Below the pieces are notes generated by a model. It had not been told where the DNA came from. It searched no databases and worked only from the letters and a program-made list of their open reading frames with translations. Below are positions 47,501 to 58,338 of a DNA stretch of 64,000 bases, in pieces (position 1 is the first letter of the stretch; each line of letters opens with the position of its first letter). Source of the stretch: Lonicera japonica (Eukaryota > Streptophyta > Magnoliopsida > Dipsacales > Caprifoliaceae); assembly GCA_021464415.1 (NCBI GenBank), contig CM038471.1:74192851-74256850 (forward strand), written 5' to 3'. The position numbers were made by a program, and so were the translations under genes.

Positions 47501-50090
47501 AGGATTTGAGGTAAACTTCGAACCAAATTCCAAAAACCCATAAGCTAACATGGAACTATGAGTAAAAATATTGTAGTTTGGTTGAAGTTAGAGAGAGACT
47601 CATAGATTTCTCAGCTAGAGAGAATTAGAGTAGAGTGTTAGAGATCTGCTATGTTGAAGTTCTTAACCTAATTTATCTTGGCCTGAATATACACCAATTT
47701 TAATAATTTTACAACTTTATTCATCATTCTCTGGCAACAGATGTATTGCATGCATAATATAACATAGTGTTTGTAAAAATTAAGGTATAATGTAATATAT
47801 TTCATATAATTACTTTACTGCCCGCCACACCTGTATCCTCTTCTTTTGATATTTCTTGAACCGCCGCACCTGCATCATGTCATACCCATTTCCTGCATCT
47901 GTGCTTCATAGAGTCACTGTACCTATTTGAAATTCACACTTTTTTAAGAAAACACCAATTTCAATGCACTCAATGGCCAAACTATTTAGCTATCTTAAAT
48001 TCGGTTCATTGATTTTAGAATCTGGACTCTTTAGTTTGGGACAAAATGAGTTGGAGATGGTGATTTAACAGCATCAGTTTTTTGAGGAAAACTTCTTTTA
48101 ACAATTCTTACAATGGACATTTGTGGTACCTCCCCTGCCTGAGAGTTCCTGTTAGGGCCCAACATCTTGACATTTTTCCTGTATAATGTACACTATTAGT
48201 ACGCATGAGAAGTCTTTTTTCCTTTTTGCTTTATTTATTGTTGAAGAGTATGATATACATTGTTGGTCCACTACTTAACAGCTTAAGCTTTTGGGTGAGA
48301 TGATTACTAACATGGTATCAGAGCTCAGGTTCTGCAAGGTCTGGGGTTGGAATCCTCCCACTTGCATTTGTTTCCCCCTTTGTGTTTGTGCACGAAATGC
48401 ACATTTGGTTTGGCCGGTTTGGCCTTTGGTTTCGTTTGTCTATCCACGTGCGAGTGGCTCGTACGTGAGGGGGAGTGTTGAAGAGTATGATATACATTGT
48501 TGGCCCACTACTTAATAGCTTAAGCTTTTGGGTGAGATGGTTACTAACATTTATCTTATTGGTTCTAAAAGATATTTTATCTATGTAAACTGATATTAAT
48601 CATATTGTTTCAAGATGTATAATAATTTTCTTTCAAGATGCTGCATTTTGTATTGTTTCACCAAGTACTCTGTGATATCTTATTTTATGTGGCGTGTGTT
48701 TATTAAATTCAGTTTTATGCATGCATTATGGGTATGTTTTCTCCCTTAAATTGTTTTGTTTGGTGTGATAGGTGTACCCTGTTTCAGCAATGGGTGGCTC
48801 TCGGTACATAATGACACTTAAGAAGCCTTTTTCTCATATCCAAATGGTAGCATCTCAAGGCATAAACATAGGTTTGTAATTGTACATTTTTTTGCTTACA
48901 TTAGTGTACGCATTTCAACCATTTTCAGTTCCCCTTACTAATATAGAGAGCCAACACCCCTTCCTATTTTTTGAGTAGTTAACTAGTTATGACACCAAAT
49001 TTTGAATTCTCATTTTTACCTTGTATCTTTTTTTCCCAAAAATGAGATTTTAATTTATTAAAAAAGCTTGAACCCAATTACCCTTAGTCCTTAGATTGTC
49101 AAGGCTATCCTCTTACCATGAAACCACTATGCGATTCTTTTAGTATTTCTCGTATTCTAAAATAGATGATGCATGCGGATAAAATGCATGCGTACAGAAG
49201 CAATGCATGTGACTACTACCTAGATCCTAAAAAGTAACGTATAATTTACGTAACACCTTTGGGGAGTTTTCAAACTTCTTTCGGCTTAACTTACTAGAGG
49301 ACCGTAACCACCAAGGCTGGTGGTTCACTGGCCCTAGGGTTGACACCAGGGTCTCCCACCCCTACCCTTTTTGCTCCAAGTTTTGAATGTTTGTGCTTTT
49401 GGTATTCATTATCGGCAGTTTTGTGTGATCTATGTATATACTACTGCAGATAAAAGTGGCAAATTGACCACTTCTTGTTGTGTTCTACATTCCGCGATTA
49501 ATGCTGAGTGGTAGTAATAGTAGTTATGCCATTATATATTTGCTTATTTACTTTACTCTCCACACTTACTTAGAAATACCGTGATACCATTTATATTGTT
49601 TGTTTTACATAACTTCAGTTATAAATGTAATCTTATTCCAAAAATTGATTGTAATATTATCTTTTTCAGTGTACCCTTTTATGATTACTTTTCAAAAATT
49701 GTAGCTTTTATGTTATATTGCAAGAACCGAAACAGTTGAAGTTGGACTGTCCACCAGAGCTCAAAGAATGAATTTTACATGAAAAAGCACCTAATGTGTA
49801 GCCAACCATCATATATTTTCTCTAGACTATAATTTATCACTTATACGCTCTCTGTGCTTATATTTTCTGTTTGGTGAATTGATTAAGAGATACTTTTGTG
49901 GGATACAGATTTAATAGGCGAATATATTGCTGAGGGAGCATCATCAGTTGTTTTGTCAGATGCTATATTTGATAAAGAGGCAATGGCTCAACGAAACTTT
50001 AATGCAATATCTCGACTCGCCCACCTAGCAGCTTTGCAGGGCAATGTAGCTGTAGAAAGGTTGGAAGTTACATTGAGTGGTGCATCTTAG
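38520..50090 (+). CDS. KDPG-aldolase-type protein (2-dehydro-3-deoxy-phosphogluconate aldolase), 9 exons
   Basis: Class I aldolase family that splits KDPG to pyruvate and glyceraldehyde-3-phosphate (Entner-Doudoroff pathway). Exons: 38520-38782, 39616-39670, 40740-40775, 40862-40906, 41522-41605, 41773-41838, 46202-46240, 48772-48871, 49909-50090. Phases agree and the total is 870 nt, 289 residues plus TAG. Another in-frame ATG at 38535 would give 284. Residues 1-75 are Ser/Pro/His-rich, plastid-transit-like; then [55 protein letters not shown] and [16 protein letters not shown]. The lysine of VKVYP (last codon of exon 7) aligns with the Schiff-base lysine of E. coli Eda, and the glutamate of LEIVM with its Glu45. 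The position of Eda Arg49 reads Ser. Introns 6 and 7 (4.4 and 2.5 kb) hold retrotransposons. Product identity is strong; localisation is inferred. Confidence 0.92.
40386..40640. mobile_element. Hairpin MITE in aldolase intron 2
   Basis: Left 'gaaaatgactaaaagcactactaattt...gatgagatgctc' is mirrored by right 'gaacatcctaccaaatcactcatc...gtagtaattgactg...cattttcc'. Same family as 16800-16990. Confidence 0.6.
42139..45625 (-). mobile_element. Internally deleted Copia retrotransposon in aldolase intron 6
   Basis: 159-bp LTRs at 42139-42297 and 45467-45625, both TGTAATCTAAG...TATAACA. Reverse-oriented PBS 'gctctgatacca' equivalent (ctctgatacca, 45456-45466) and PPT complement 'ctccccctcaag' (42298-42309). 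Flanks acgta and acata, a 5-bp duplication with one mismatch. The element is antisense to the host gene and must be spliced out with the intron. Confidence 0.88.
42670..44760 (-). pseudogene. Broken Copia gag-pol
   Basis: Order on the minus strand: a gag segment (44738-44484); a CCHC zinc knuckle [14 protein letters not shown] (near 44040); then, within a few dozen codons, the RT start [20 protein letters not shown] (43750 on); [16 protein letters not shown] at the place of YVDD (near 43250); and RNase [17 protein letters not shown] and [14 protein letters not shown] (42990-42716). Protease and integrase are deleted, and several frameshifts and stops separate the pieces. Non-functional. Confidence 0.85.
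45734..46031 (+). mobile_element. TRIM element in aldolase intron 6
   Basis: Perfect target duplication actaa (45729-45733 and 46032-46036). 5' LTR 45734-45791 (58 bp, internally shortened), PBS TGGTATCAGAGC 45792-45803, PPT 'gtgagggga' before the 3' LTR 45958-46031 (74 bp, TGTTGG...CAACA). No coding capacity. Same family as 48239-48549. Confidence 0.85.
46609..47300 (+). mobile_element. Third TRIM copy, 3' LTR split by a hAT
   Basis: 5' LTR remnant 'gagggtcatgatatacaccattagcc...cattaagcttt' (46612-46663), then an internal part lacking a clear PBS. The 3' LTR 'catgatatgcattgttggttgacgac' (46759-46784) resumes after the hAT at 47264 as 'ttgatgactcaacagcttaag'. Degenerate. Confidence 0.6.
46785..47263. 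mobile_element. hAT-like element nested in a TRIM LTR
   Basis: Ends CTATGAAGC / GCTTCATAG are perfect inverted repeats. Flanks ttgacgac (46777-46784) and ttgatgac (47264-47271) make an 8-bp duplication with one mismatch. No transposase; a chance 63-codon frame lies inside. Tips match the hAT at 12273-12920. Confidence 0.75.
48239..48549 (+). mobile_element. TRIM element, intact, in aldolase intron 7
   Basis: 311 bp. LTRs 48239-48312 and 48476-48549 (74 bp each, few differences). PBS TGGTATCAGAGC directly after the 5' LTR at 48313, PPT 'gtgagggggag' directly before the 3' LTR. Perfect target duplication tttat at 48234-48238 and 48550-48554. No coding sequence, so it is mobilised only by other elements. 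Confidence 0.92.
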
Positions 50091-50300
50091 TTATTATTAT
50101 ACTCCGTCCTTTCCAAATTAAGAGTCCACTGTTCTTAGGGAATATCCCTAATTAAGAGTTCACTTCCCCTTTTTGGACACAATCAATGTACTGTATTTCA
50201 CGATAGCAAACAATAATTTTTTTTTTCAACCTTTGATTAGGTTAAAATTAGTGTTCTTTTTAAAAATACTATAGTCGAAGTGGGAATCTTAATTTGGAAT
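50091..50300 (+). other. Probable 3' UTR of the aldolase gene
   Basis: Sequence after the stop codon. No polyadenylation site can be fixed by eye. Purely positional. Confidence 0.3.
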
Positions 50301-50304
50301 GGAG

Positions 50305-50880
50305 CAATGTTTTAAAAGGCTTTTGCCTTTATGCATCGATGCTTGCCTCGAGACTCTTTTTCTAGAAAACGCACTAAAGCTCATTAATAAGTGCGTGATG
50401 CACAAAAGGCTTACGCCATTTTGTACACCTCATACGCTTTTTCCGCATTTTACTCCTTTTGGACGCTTTTTGCATTTTTTTTCTCTTTGCTGCAACTTTT
50501 ACATGTACATATAGTTTTTTGTCGGTAAATTCATATTGGTTGTTGCAATATAGATATAAACTGATAATTATACTCATTCCTACTATATGTATGAAACCTC
50601 ATCTTAAAATTTCAACTTTTTGTTGTTAGATGCACTTTTAATGCCATTAGAAAACGTAAGCAAGAAAGATAAGACAAAGTACTGAGTGTATATTTATCAA
50701 TTTGCTTATTTTAATTTTATTTGTTACTTCAAAAGGTGATTATGCAATTGTTATTTCTTTCTTTTTAGCGTTAGACGTCTCTTTTAATTATTTCTTTTTT
50801 TTAATTTAAATATATAATGCACGAAAGGCTTGAGCATTAGCGCCTTGGGGCTTACGCCTCGCCTTTCAACAAGGTGATTA
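50305..50880. mobile_element. hAT-like element with AATGTTTTAAAAGGC tip
   Basis: Begins CAATGTTTTAAAAGGC. Closes with 'ggcttacgcctcgcctttcaacaagg', an imperfect inverted relative, and 'gcgcctt' words repeat near both ends. The same tip occurs at 58339-59841. No clear target duplication. Confidence 0.5.
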
Positions 50881-52563
50881 TTCCGGTATTTTGTAGCCAT
50901 TAGATTATTCTTGATGTTGATTTGTTATTACTTAATCTGTTACTGCTTACTAAAACAAGAAGGATTTAGTGGGGTTCTAGAGGGCATACCAATTGATTGA
51001 CAACGTTAGTTTACTCCAATATATACTCTTTCTGCTTTATTTGATTTTGTATGGCTTCAGAATCATTTAATTATGGTGGACTTTATTGCACTCTCTTCCA
51101 TGGATAGTGTTCCAATAATCATACTTCCCATCTTTAGTCGTGTTTGATCGCATTACCCTCCATGGAACCAATTTCCATGGTACAACTTGGTTTAGCCTAA
51201 TTTTTTCATTTTTCATTGAATTCGAAAGGAAAACCACCTCCTCCCAAGCTCTTGTGTTCCCTTAGAAATTATATTTTTTCCATCTTTAGTCCTTTTTTTT
51301 TTATTGCATTATCTTCCATGAAGTCAATTTCCATAGTACAACTTGGTTTATCCTAATTTTCTCATTTTTCATTGAATTCAAAGACTACCTCCATCCAAAT
51401 GTTTTGTTTTCCATGGGAACATCGTCCATGTAAAACAATTACATGGATTTCAATTCTTTTCAACGTAGACCAGTCAAATTGCCCTGATTTGATTTATTTA
51501 TTTTTCTTCTCTTTTTTCTTGTATAGCCTTGGAGTCTTGGACTCATTTGGATTATTATGCAGGAAGAGAAGGTTTGATGCATCATGAATGGTTCACATTA
51601 GGCGACTGTTGAAGTTAATCTTAGATCCACTGAACAAATTCATTGACACCTTGAACTGACAAAAGCCTGGGTGTAAGAACTAAAATCCGAAGCATTCTTG
51701 TTAAAAACTTGGTTAATTGTAAGTTTAGGCGGAGATATCATTGTGTTTCAGTGATTCACTTAAATACCAGAATTTTAACTTATCGTGACAGGATATAGGT
51801 TCAACACCTATTGATACTTACCAGTTTCCTCCGATACATATCGGTTTTGATCGATACTTTGAACCATGTGTTATGTTCAAGAGTGGCGGCGGTGCATGTC
51901 AAGTAGGTCATGATCAGATATGCCGGTGTATACTACCACGAGATATTGAATTTTGTTGCATGTATCAATGGAGGCCCAAGTGTGAGAAATGTGTTGCGTG
52001 ATTGTGTGGTGAGATAAGAAACAATTTGTGGCTAGTTATATTGTGCTATTAATTGTGGCTTGAAATGGGAGGAAATGTGTATTGCAGGCGGCAATAGAGC
52101 CTAGATGTCAGAATTTAAAGTATAATGTGCGTATTGAGCTGTCGAGGTGAGCCTCAATATTAAACATTTTAAATTACTTTCGAGATATTTATCATGAATG
52201 TTAAGCGTCGCTCTCTTGTTAGTTTTTAAATGGTTTTATATTGCTCAAATTTCATTTTTATTTTATTTTTTCATACACGGAGGCTATTGAATAGATTCAC
52301 ATTGATTTCTTATTTAATTTTGTTTTTTCATAAATGCAAAAAAAAAAAATTAAAATAAATACACTTGATGTGATGTGCGTTTGCTGTGGGTTTTTCACTT
52401 AAACGCCCTCACTTGCAAGTTGCAATGTCTTGTCGAGAAATCAACCAAACACCCTCAGATTTCTGAATTTTGTGAATATTGCCTTTCCTTCTTTTACACA
52501 ATAAAAATCTAAAAAAAAAAAAAAAATTAGATTATAAAATGTGTGTGGTTTACATATAAGTTA
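50881..52563. other. Spacer with a local duplication, no gene seen
   Basis: A direct repeat of about 120 bp (51129-51250 and 51279-51399) shares 'ccatctttagtc', 'caatttccat', 'gtacaacttggttta' and 'catttttcattgaattc'. The rest is AT-rich. A splice-acceptor-like 'ttatgcag' near 51560 could belong to an untranslated exon, without other support. Confidence 0.4.
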
Positions 52564-52754
52564 GAGTAAATACTATCAATAACAACTGAACTGTTGACAA
52601 ATTTTACCAATAATTACTGAACTTCATTTAGTTCCAATCGAATTATTAAATTTTTAAAAAGTACTGTCAGTGGCCATTTCGTTAAATCCTTCTATTAAAA
52701 TCTAACGAAACTATATCACGTCCAAAATGTTAAGGGCATTTATGTCATTTTTCA

Positions 52755-53075
52755 TTATATATTTTTTTTTTCACTTTTCTCTTTTCCCTTTTCCCTTCTC
52801 TTTTCTTTCTTCTTCCTCCGAACTTCTTCTTCCACTGCCGCCATTCTTCTTCTTCTTCTTCTTCTTCTTCTTCTTCTTCTTCTTCCATCCCCACCCTTCA
52901 TTGAACGGCCTGACGAGCCACCAAAGTCCCCAAAGCCGCCTGAGCATCCAGACCTGCCACTAAAACCATTGAAGTTACCAAAACGACCTGAGCTAGGTCC
53001 GCCAAATCCACCTCCAAAACGACATGAGCTTGTCTGTGTGAAAGAGTTATTTAGTTTTGCTACAAAGCCATCCAA
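52755..53075 (-). pseudogene. Gly/Ser/Phe-rich fragment carried by the Mutator-like element
   Basis: 106-codon frame: MDGFVAKLNNSF, then about 45 residues of GGFGGPSSGRFGNF-type low complexity, then poly-Arg from the (TTC)n tract. The Gly-rich part resembles C-termini of RNA-binding or helicase proteins, but no domain is complete and the family cannot be named. The poly-basic tail is an artefact of the microsatellite in the inverted repeat. Probably a captured fragment. Confidence 0.4.
52846..52886. repeat. (TTC)n microsatellite
   Basis: About 13 TTC repeats in the left arm of the Mutator-like element, mirrored by GAA repeats near 53480-53590. Confidence 0.9.
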
Positions 53076-53828
53076 AACCCATTTCCACCCCCATTAATTC
53101 TCTCTCTCTCTACAAAATCTCACTTCTTCTTTTAATTCCAGTCATTCTCTCTCTACAGGTAATTATTTTTATTTTTATTTTACTTTGTAAATCTAACCAA
53201 TTACTTTTGTTCCTTCTCTGATAAATTTCAAATGGTGAATTGGTAATTTGATATTGGGTGTTTCTTATCCGAGCGTGTTTGGTAGAATTGTTTAAAAATT
53301 TTAGGCAATTCAATTCCATGGAAAAGTATGCAAAATATGCTTGATTGTAAATTGTTATTGCTGTTGGGTTTAATTAGGAATTTACTGCTGTTGGGTTTAA
53401 TTTTGGGTATGAGAAATAAACAAATTCATTCCATGGAATCAGGCCCTAATTCCCCTAATACAGAGCTTAAATCATTTCAAAAGCAAGAAGAAGAAGAAGA
53501 AGTTCGGAGGATGAGGAAGAAGAAGAAGAATGGCGGAAAAAAAAGAAGTTCGGAGGAGGAGGAGGAGGAAGAAGAAGAAGAAGAAGAAAGAAAAGGAAAA
53601 AAGGGGAAAAGAGAGGGAAAAAATGGAAAATGACTTAAATACCCCTAACATTTCGTACATGACATGACATGATTCCGTTTGTTTTTAACGGTGGGATTTA
53701 ATGGAGTGGCCACTGGCAATACTTTTTTAAAGTTTAATGGTTCGATTGGAACTAAATAAAGTTCAGTGGCCATTGGTAAAATTTGTCAATAGTTCAGTAA
53801 CCTTTGATAGTATTTACTTTATAAGTTA

Positions 53829-54766
53829 TACATGATTTGAACCACTAAACACTATCTAGCGCTACTTCTCTCTCTTTAATCCCATCCAACTACGCCCACA
53901 CACCAACGATAGCTAAGGTTTTTATACATAAAGATTTTGTTTTTTTAACTTTAAATTAGAATATTTTAGAAAAATAATATTTATTAATCAATCAAAATGT
54001 TCGTGCATTTGACATAATTTACCAGTTTCAAATTAAAATTGGTGTCAAATCCACTCTTGGTTAAATTTCTCGTTCTTATTTAAAAAGTGAAAATAATAAT
54101 AATAAGAGATAATGGGTTATAAGGCTCGTTCCATAATGTTTTATAACACTAAGGACGAACTCATATTTACTAAAGAGAAGTAGTGCTAATTTCATAATTT
54201 GGTTTTGTAATAAGAACATTTTTCATAATATTAATTTATTTTAAGGAAAATGATAAATGTTGATGAACAAAAATACTACTAATATAAATATCTTTTAGCC
54301 CCTCCCCTCTACCTAAACTTCGAATACTTTCTCTTTCTCTCGATTCCATTCAACAATCAAGTACTCCCCACTGTCTCACCAATGACCTCACCTCCTGCAC
54401 CACCACCACCACTTGATTCTCCGATCGTATCGCTAGGAGGAGCGCCGTTTTCATCATCTTTTTCTTTTTTTTATACAGGGGCAATCATAAAACAAATATA
54501 ACTTTTGATTGAATCGTTGGATTTAGCTCATTTTTGGATATGTTATTCGAAAGACAAAGTTACTATAATTTTACGAAAATCAAGACGATCAGAGGTCGTT
54601 TTGCTATCGAAATCAATCAATTTCGGCAGCCCAACGAGATTTAAAAAAAATCTAATCGTTCTTTTTTTTTACAAACCCTACGTCGATCCATATATATATA
54701 TATACACTTATATATAAATATAGTGGATGTTGATCTCATTAATTTTGTTATTCTATGTTTTGTAAT
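53829..54766. other. Spacer, no gene seen
   Basis: AT-rich. 'tcaccaatgacctcacctcctgc' near 54377 followed by (CAC)n could encode a few Pro/Thr codons, but no sustained frame follows. Confidence 0.4.
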
Positions 54767-55416
54767 GGTGCTAAAATAATTTTAGCACATTCTGGTTGTT
54801 GTCCAAGTGGTGATACCTTCTGGTTGTTCAAATTGTGCTAAATATATTTAACACCTTCTGGTTGTTATTTAGGTGGTGCTAAATGCATTTAACACCTTCT
54901 GATTGTTATTTAGGTGGTGCTAAATGCATTTAACACCTTCTAGTTGTTGTTCAGGTGGTGCTAAATGCATTTAGCACCTTCTGGTTATTGTTCAGAAAGT
55001 GCTAAACACATTTAGCGCCTGGTACCTGGTTGGTGCTAAATGCGTTTAGCACCTTCTGGTTATGGTGCTAAATGGTGCCATGTGCTAAATGCATTTAGAA
55101 CCTCTGGTTGGTGCTAAATGCGTACCTTCTGGTTGCTGTGCAGGTGGTACTAAATACATTTAGCACATTCTGGTTGGTGCTAAATGCATTTTGCATCTTT
55201 TGATTATGGTGTTAAATGCATTTAGCACTTTCGGGTTGGTGCTAAATGCGTTTAACATCTTCTGATTATGGTGTTAAATGCATTTAGCATCTTCTGGTTG
55301 CTGTCCAGTTGGTGCTAAATGTGTTTAGCACCATAATTGATGTCCAGTTGGTGTTAAATGCGTTTAACACCTTCTGGTTATGATGTTAAATGCATTTAGC
55401 ACCTTCTGGTTGCTGC
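54767..55416. repeat. Palindromic minisatellite, about 40-bp units
   Basis: About 14 tandem units. Each has GGTGCTAAATG joined directly to its own reverse complement (a 22-bp perfect palindrome in the best units), followed by a 'ttctggttgttgttcag' linker. Units vary in length and by point changes; in several, both halves of the palindrome are altered together. Confidence 0.85.
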
Positions 55417-56065
55417 TAGTGTCATAATGAGATGTGAGATGTTATAAAGAAAAGGTATTAGTGTCTTTTTTGTACAGTATCCTTAATTTACAAGGCTAAT
55501 TTTTAAGTATTCCTTATAATTATGTTATTATTAGAATGAGTTCTTATGCCTAATTGCTCCTAATAATAATAATATGTTTCACCATACTAATACCTAATAT
55601 AGCGCAATGGTACATATTTTCAACTATACCATATGGTAAATATCTCTTTATTTTTAACGCATTTTTGTTGTATTTAAATGTGATAATCCTTGAAATATTA
55701 TTCTACTAATTATATCAAGGATATTGAATATAATATTTACTTGATTTTGTTGTTAATTTGTAATAAATAATAATGTGGTGTAATTTATTATGGTACGTAT
55801 ACACACAATATTGTGAACACTCACAAATTATCACAAAACTAAGAAAATCAAATTGATTTTGTTTTTATTTTTATTTTAAAAATCTCAAATTAAACAGTTG
55901 ACTTTTATAACATTGTGCAAATATAATTGAAAAGTTAAATCGCTAATTCGAAGTTGCTAAATGTAAAAATAAAGAGATATCCACCATGTACTATGGTAAA
56001 AAAATATCCACTATCATGCTACAATGTATATATATATAGCAAGGTTATAAAGAGAAATTTTCTCA
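55417..56065. other. AT-rich spacer, no gene seen
   Basis: No coding frame or recognisable repeat beyond AT-rich low complexity. Confidence 0.4.
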
Positions 56066-56396
56066 TTTTAATAAAAAAAAATGGATTACCATTTGGAGAG
56101 GTAAATATATAAATTTTTTTATGAAAAATTGCATAAACGATCAATATAAATAATAGACCCGCTCCACCAAATTTAATAAAAAATTCAACTGAGAAGTGTA
56201 TATATTGAAAAATATATATGTGTGTGCATTTTCGGTCATTAAAATTTTTGATGACCATCTCACCCACTTTTAAGTTGAATATTTTTATAAAATTTAGTAG
56301 ATGTGATATATTCAGTATATAGATCATCTATACAAAATTTTATGAAAATATTCATCTATTTACTCCTTCAAATGTGAATTCTTTTTTCTTATTAAA
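56066..56396. mobile_element. Foldback MITE
   Basis: Arms of about 140 bp: 'accatttggagaggtaaatat...ccaccaaatttaat...caactgagaagtg' faces 'cacttttaagttgaat...aaaatttagtag...atttactccttcaaatg'. Same family as 29099-29375. Confidence 0.65.
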
Positions 56397-57059
56397 GTAA
56401 ATGAATTATTCTTTATACCTTAACTATATATATATATATATATATAATTTTCTCGTTCTCATGGTTTGATCTGTCAATGTCAAAATAAGAGCAAAAGTAC
56501 TTTCTTAATTAGGTGCAAATTATGAGTTACAACAAACTATAAATAGTCAACAATTAACGAAGAATAAAAACTGATAAAAAAAAAAAAATTGGTTAGACAG
56601 GAAAGAAAATAAAAAACAGACTAGTCATCCCTTTGATAATGGTGTAAAAGTATGTTACTTACAAATGCACGTAAAATATACGAACTTCTTCCCTTTCAGT
56701 CAACATTTTCTCGCTAATTATATTAAAGTTAAGAAAATCTTTCATCTTCTTATTTTATATTAAATAAAGCACCTTTTTCATAATTTATTTTAGTCATAAG
56801 AATAATTTATAATATTTATTCTCTAAAAGGGTTTACCCTTTTTTTCTAAATATTCAATTATACTTTTAATACAATATTTTATTTATTTATTTATTACCAT
56901 TGGTAATTGCTAAATCTTATCAATTACCACCACCGCCCACATGAGCTACAGCAACCTTTACTAGAGTTCTAACAATCTGGTTCGAAACTTCGACAACCAT
57001 TAATGAAGCTCCGGCGACCAGTGCCATACCTCCAACTTGGTCACCGAAGCTATGGTGAT
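56397..57059. other. AT-rich spacer, no gene seen
   Basis: (ta)n tract near 56427-56446; otherwise featureless. Confidence 0.4.
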
Positions 57060-57412
57060 AATTTTTATATAATGCAAAAATAAATTTGCATTCAAATTTA
57101 GTTTGTGGATTTAGAGCAAAACTATTGCACTAAAATTTATAACTTAATTAATTTACGGAGTTAGTGCAAAAACATAAATGCACTAAAATTTATATTATTT
57201 GTTGCTTGCAGAATTAATGGAAAAATAATGTTGCACTAAAATATGTATCGTTAATTTCTTGTGAATTTAGTACAAAAATATATTTGCACTAAAATTTGTA
57301 TTCTTAGTTGCTTGTAGATTTAGTGCAAAAATATATTTGCACTAAAATGTGTATTATTAATTGCATGCAGATTTAATGGAAACAAAACACATATTTGCAA
57401 TACTTGCACTGG
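57060..57412. repeat. Second palindromic minisatellite, about 60-bp units
   Basis: Five to six units centred on TTTAGTGCAAAAATA followed by TATTTGCACTAAA, a near palindrome, with a 'attgcttgcagat' linker. Different sequence from the array at 54767 but the same architecture. Confidence 0.75.
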
Positions 57413-58338
57413 AGCTCTAATGAGGTCTTGGCACTTTGACAGTGGTTGCTAAAGCTTTCGGCAGTGGGGATGGTGGCAGTGATTGGTGGTGATTATTTTT
57501 AAAATTAATTAATTAATTAAGAAGGGTATTTTAGAGAAAAAAAAATAGTGTCATTATTTTGTAATGAAAATGTAAGGGTTGCTTGCATTAAATATAGTTA
57601 TGGAGGGAATCTTTTAACCCATTGTGTCTATATAAAATTAATACATAGTTATTATATTAGTTTCAATTTTGATTTGTCATTTTGATTTGTGTGGTTATAT
57701 TATAATTTAAACGTAAATTTTATTGGGTTATACAAGAAATAAAATAAATTTATTGTTTGAGTTTAACGTTTGATATAAAACATTAGTGATTATTTTAATA
57801 CGTTTTGCAATATTTCGTTACACTTCTCGAGTTATAACTTGTATAATATGTTATTTTAATTTAAAGATTATGTAGTCAAATATATTTATAAGATTAAACT
57901 AATTTGATAAAACATAGGCAACGTGTCCGTAGTTATATAAAAAATTGATAGGAATATTATTCGCAATATCTAATAGAATAGTGATAAGAATAGTTTAATA
58001 TATCATTCGTAGAGTATGGATAACGATTTTGATAGTAAATTTAAAAAAATATATGTATAATGGATAGGCAGTCTGTATCCGATCCGTTACACCCGAGGTA
58101 CATCCTTCTAGCCTTTGGGTCTAAATTAATTCAGACGCTGTTATTTCCCCCGTGAGTGATAAAGGGGAGCTGGTTATGTTTTTTTGTGGTGTTGATGGAC
58201 AAATTATTTTTGCTATAGCAAAGCGGTTGGGTGATTTATTTGGTGTGAAGATTGCAGAGGCCTTAGCGCTCAAGTTTTACGGTGCAATCAACTATTTTAA
58301 GAGATTTGAATTTCATTAAATTTAATGAGAGTGATAAC
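57413..58338. other. AT-rich spacer, no gene seen
   Basis: No supported feature. A GC-richer patch at 58060-58330 lacks a long frame. Confidence 0.4.

Larger units (their letters stand above)
52564..53819. mobile_element. Mutator-like element with perfect 9-bp target duplication
   Basis: TATAAGTTA at 52555-52563 and 53820-53828. Terminal inverted repeats begin GAGTAAATACTATC, run about 200 bp, and continue through mirrored (TTC)n/(GAA)n tracts and 'cgaacttcttc/gaagttcgg' blocks to about 330 bp. No transposase. The centre (about 52890-53480) carries foreign-looking sequence, including a Gly-rich frame and a promoter/leader-like 'ctctctctctctacaaaatc'. Confidence 0.85.

Noticed and set aside
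52727..52963. Plus-strand frame with a long Phe run
   Set aside because: It is a translation of a T/TTC-rich microsatellite in a transposon arm; low-complexity artefact.
53328..53633. Lys/Glu-rich plus-strand frame
   Set aside because: It is the mirrored GAA tract of the Mutator-like inverted repeat, not a protein gene.
54767..55416. Possible CRISPR-like array
   Set aside because: Units are contiguous palindromes with a conserved linker, not unique spacers, and the context is plant nuclear DNA.
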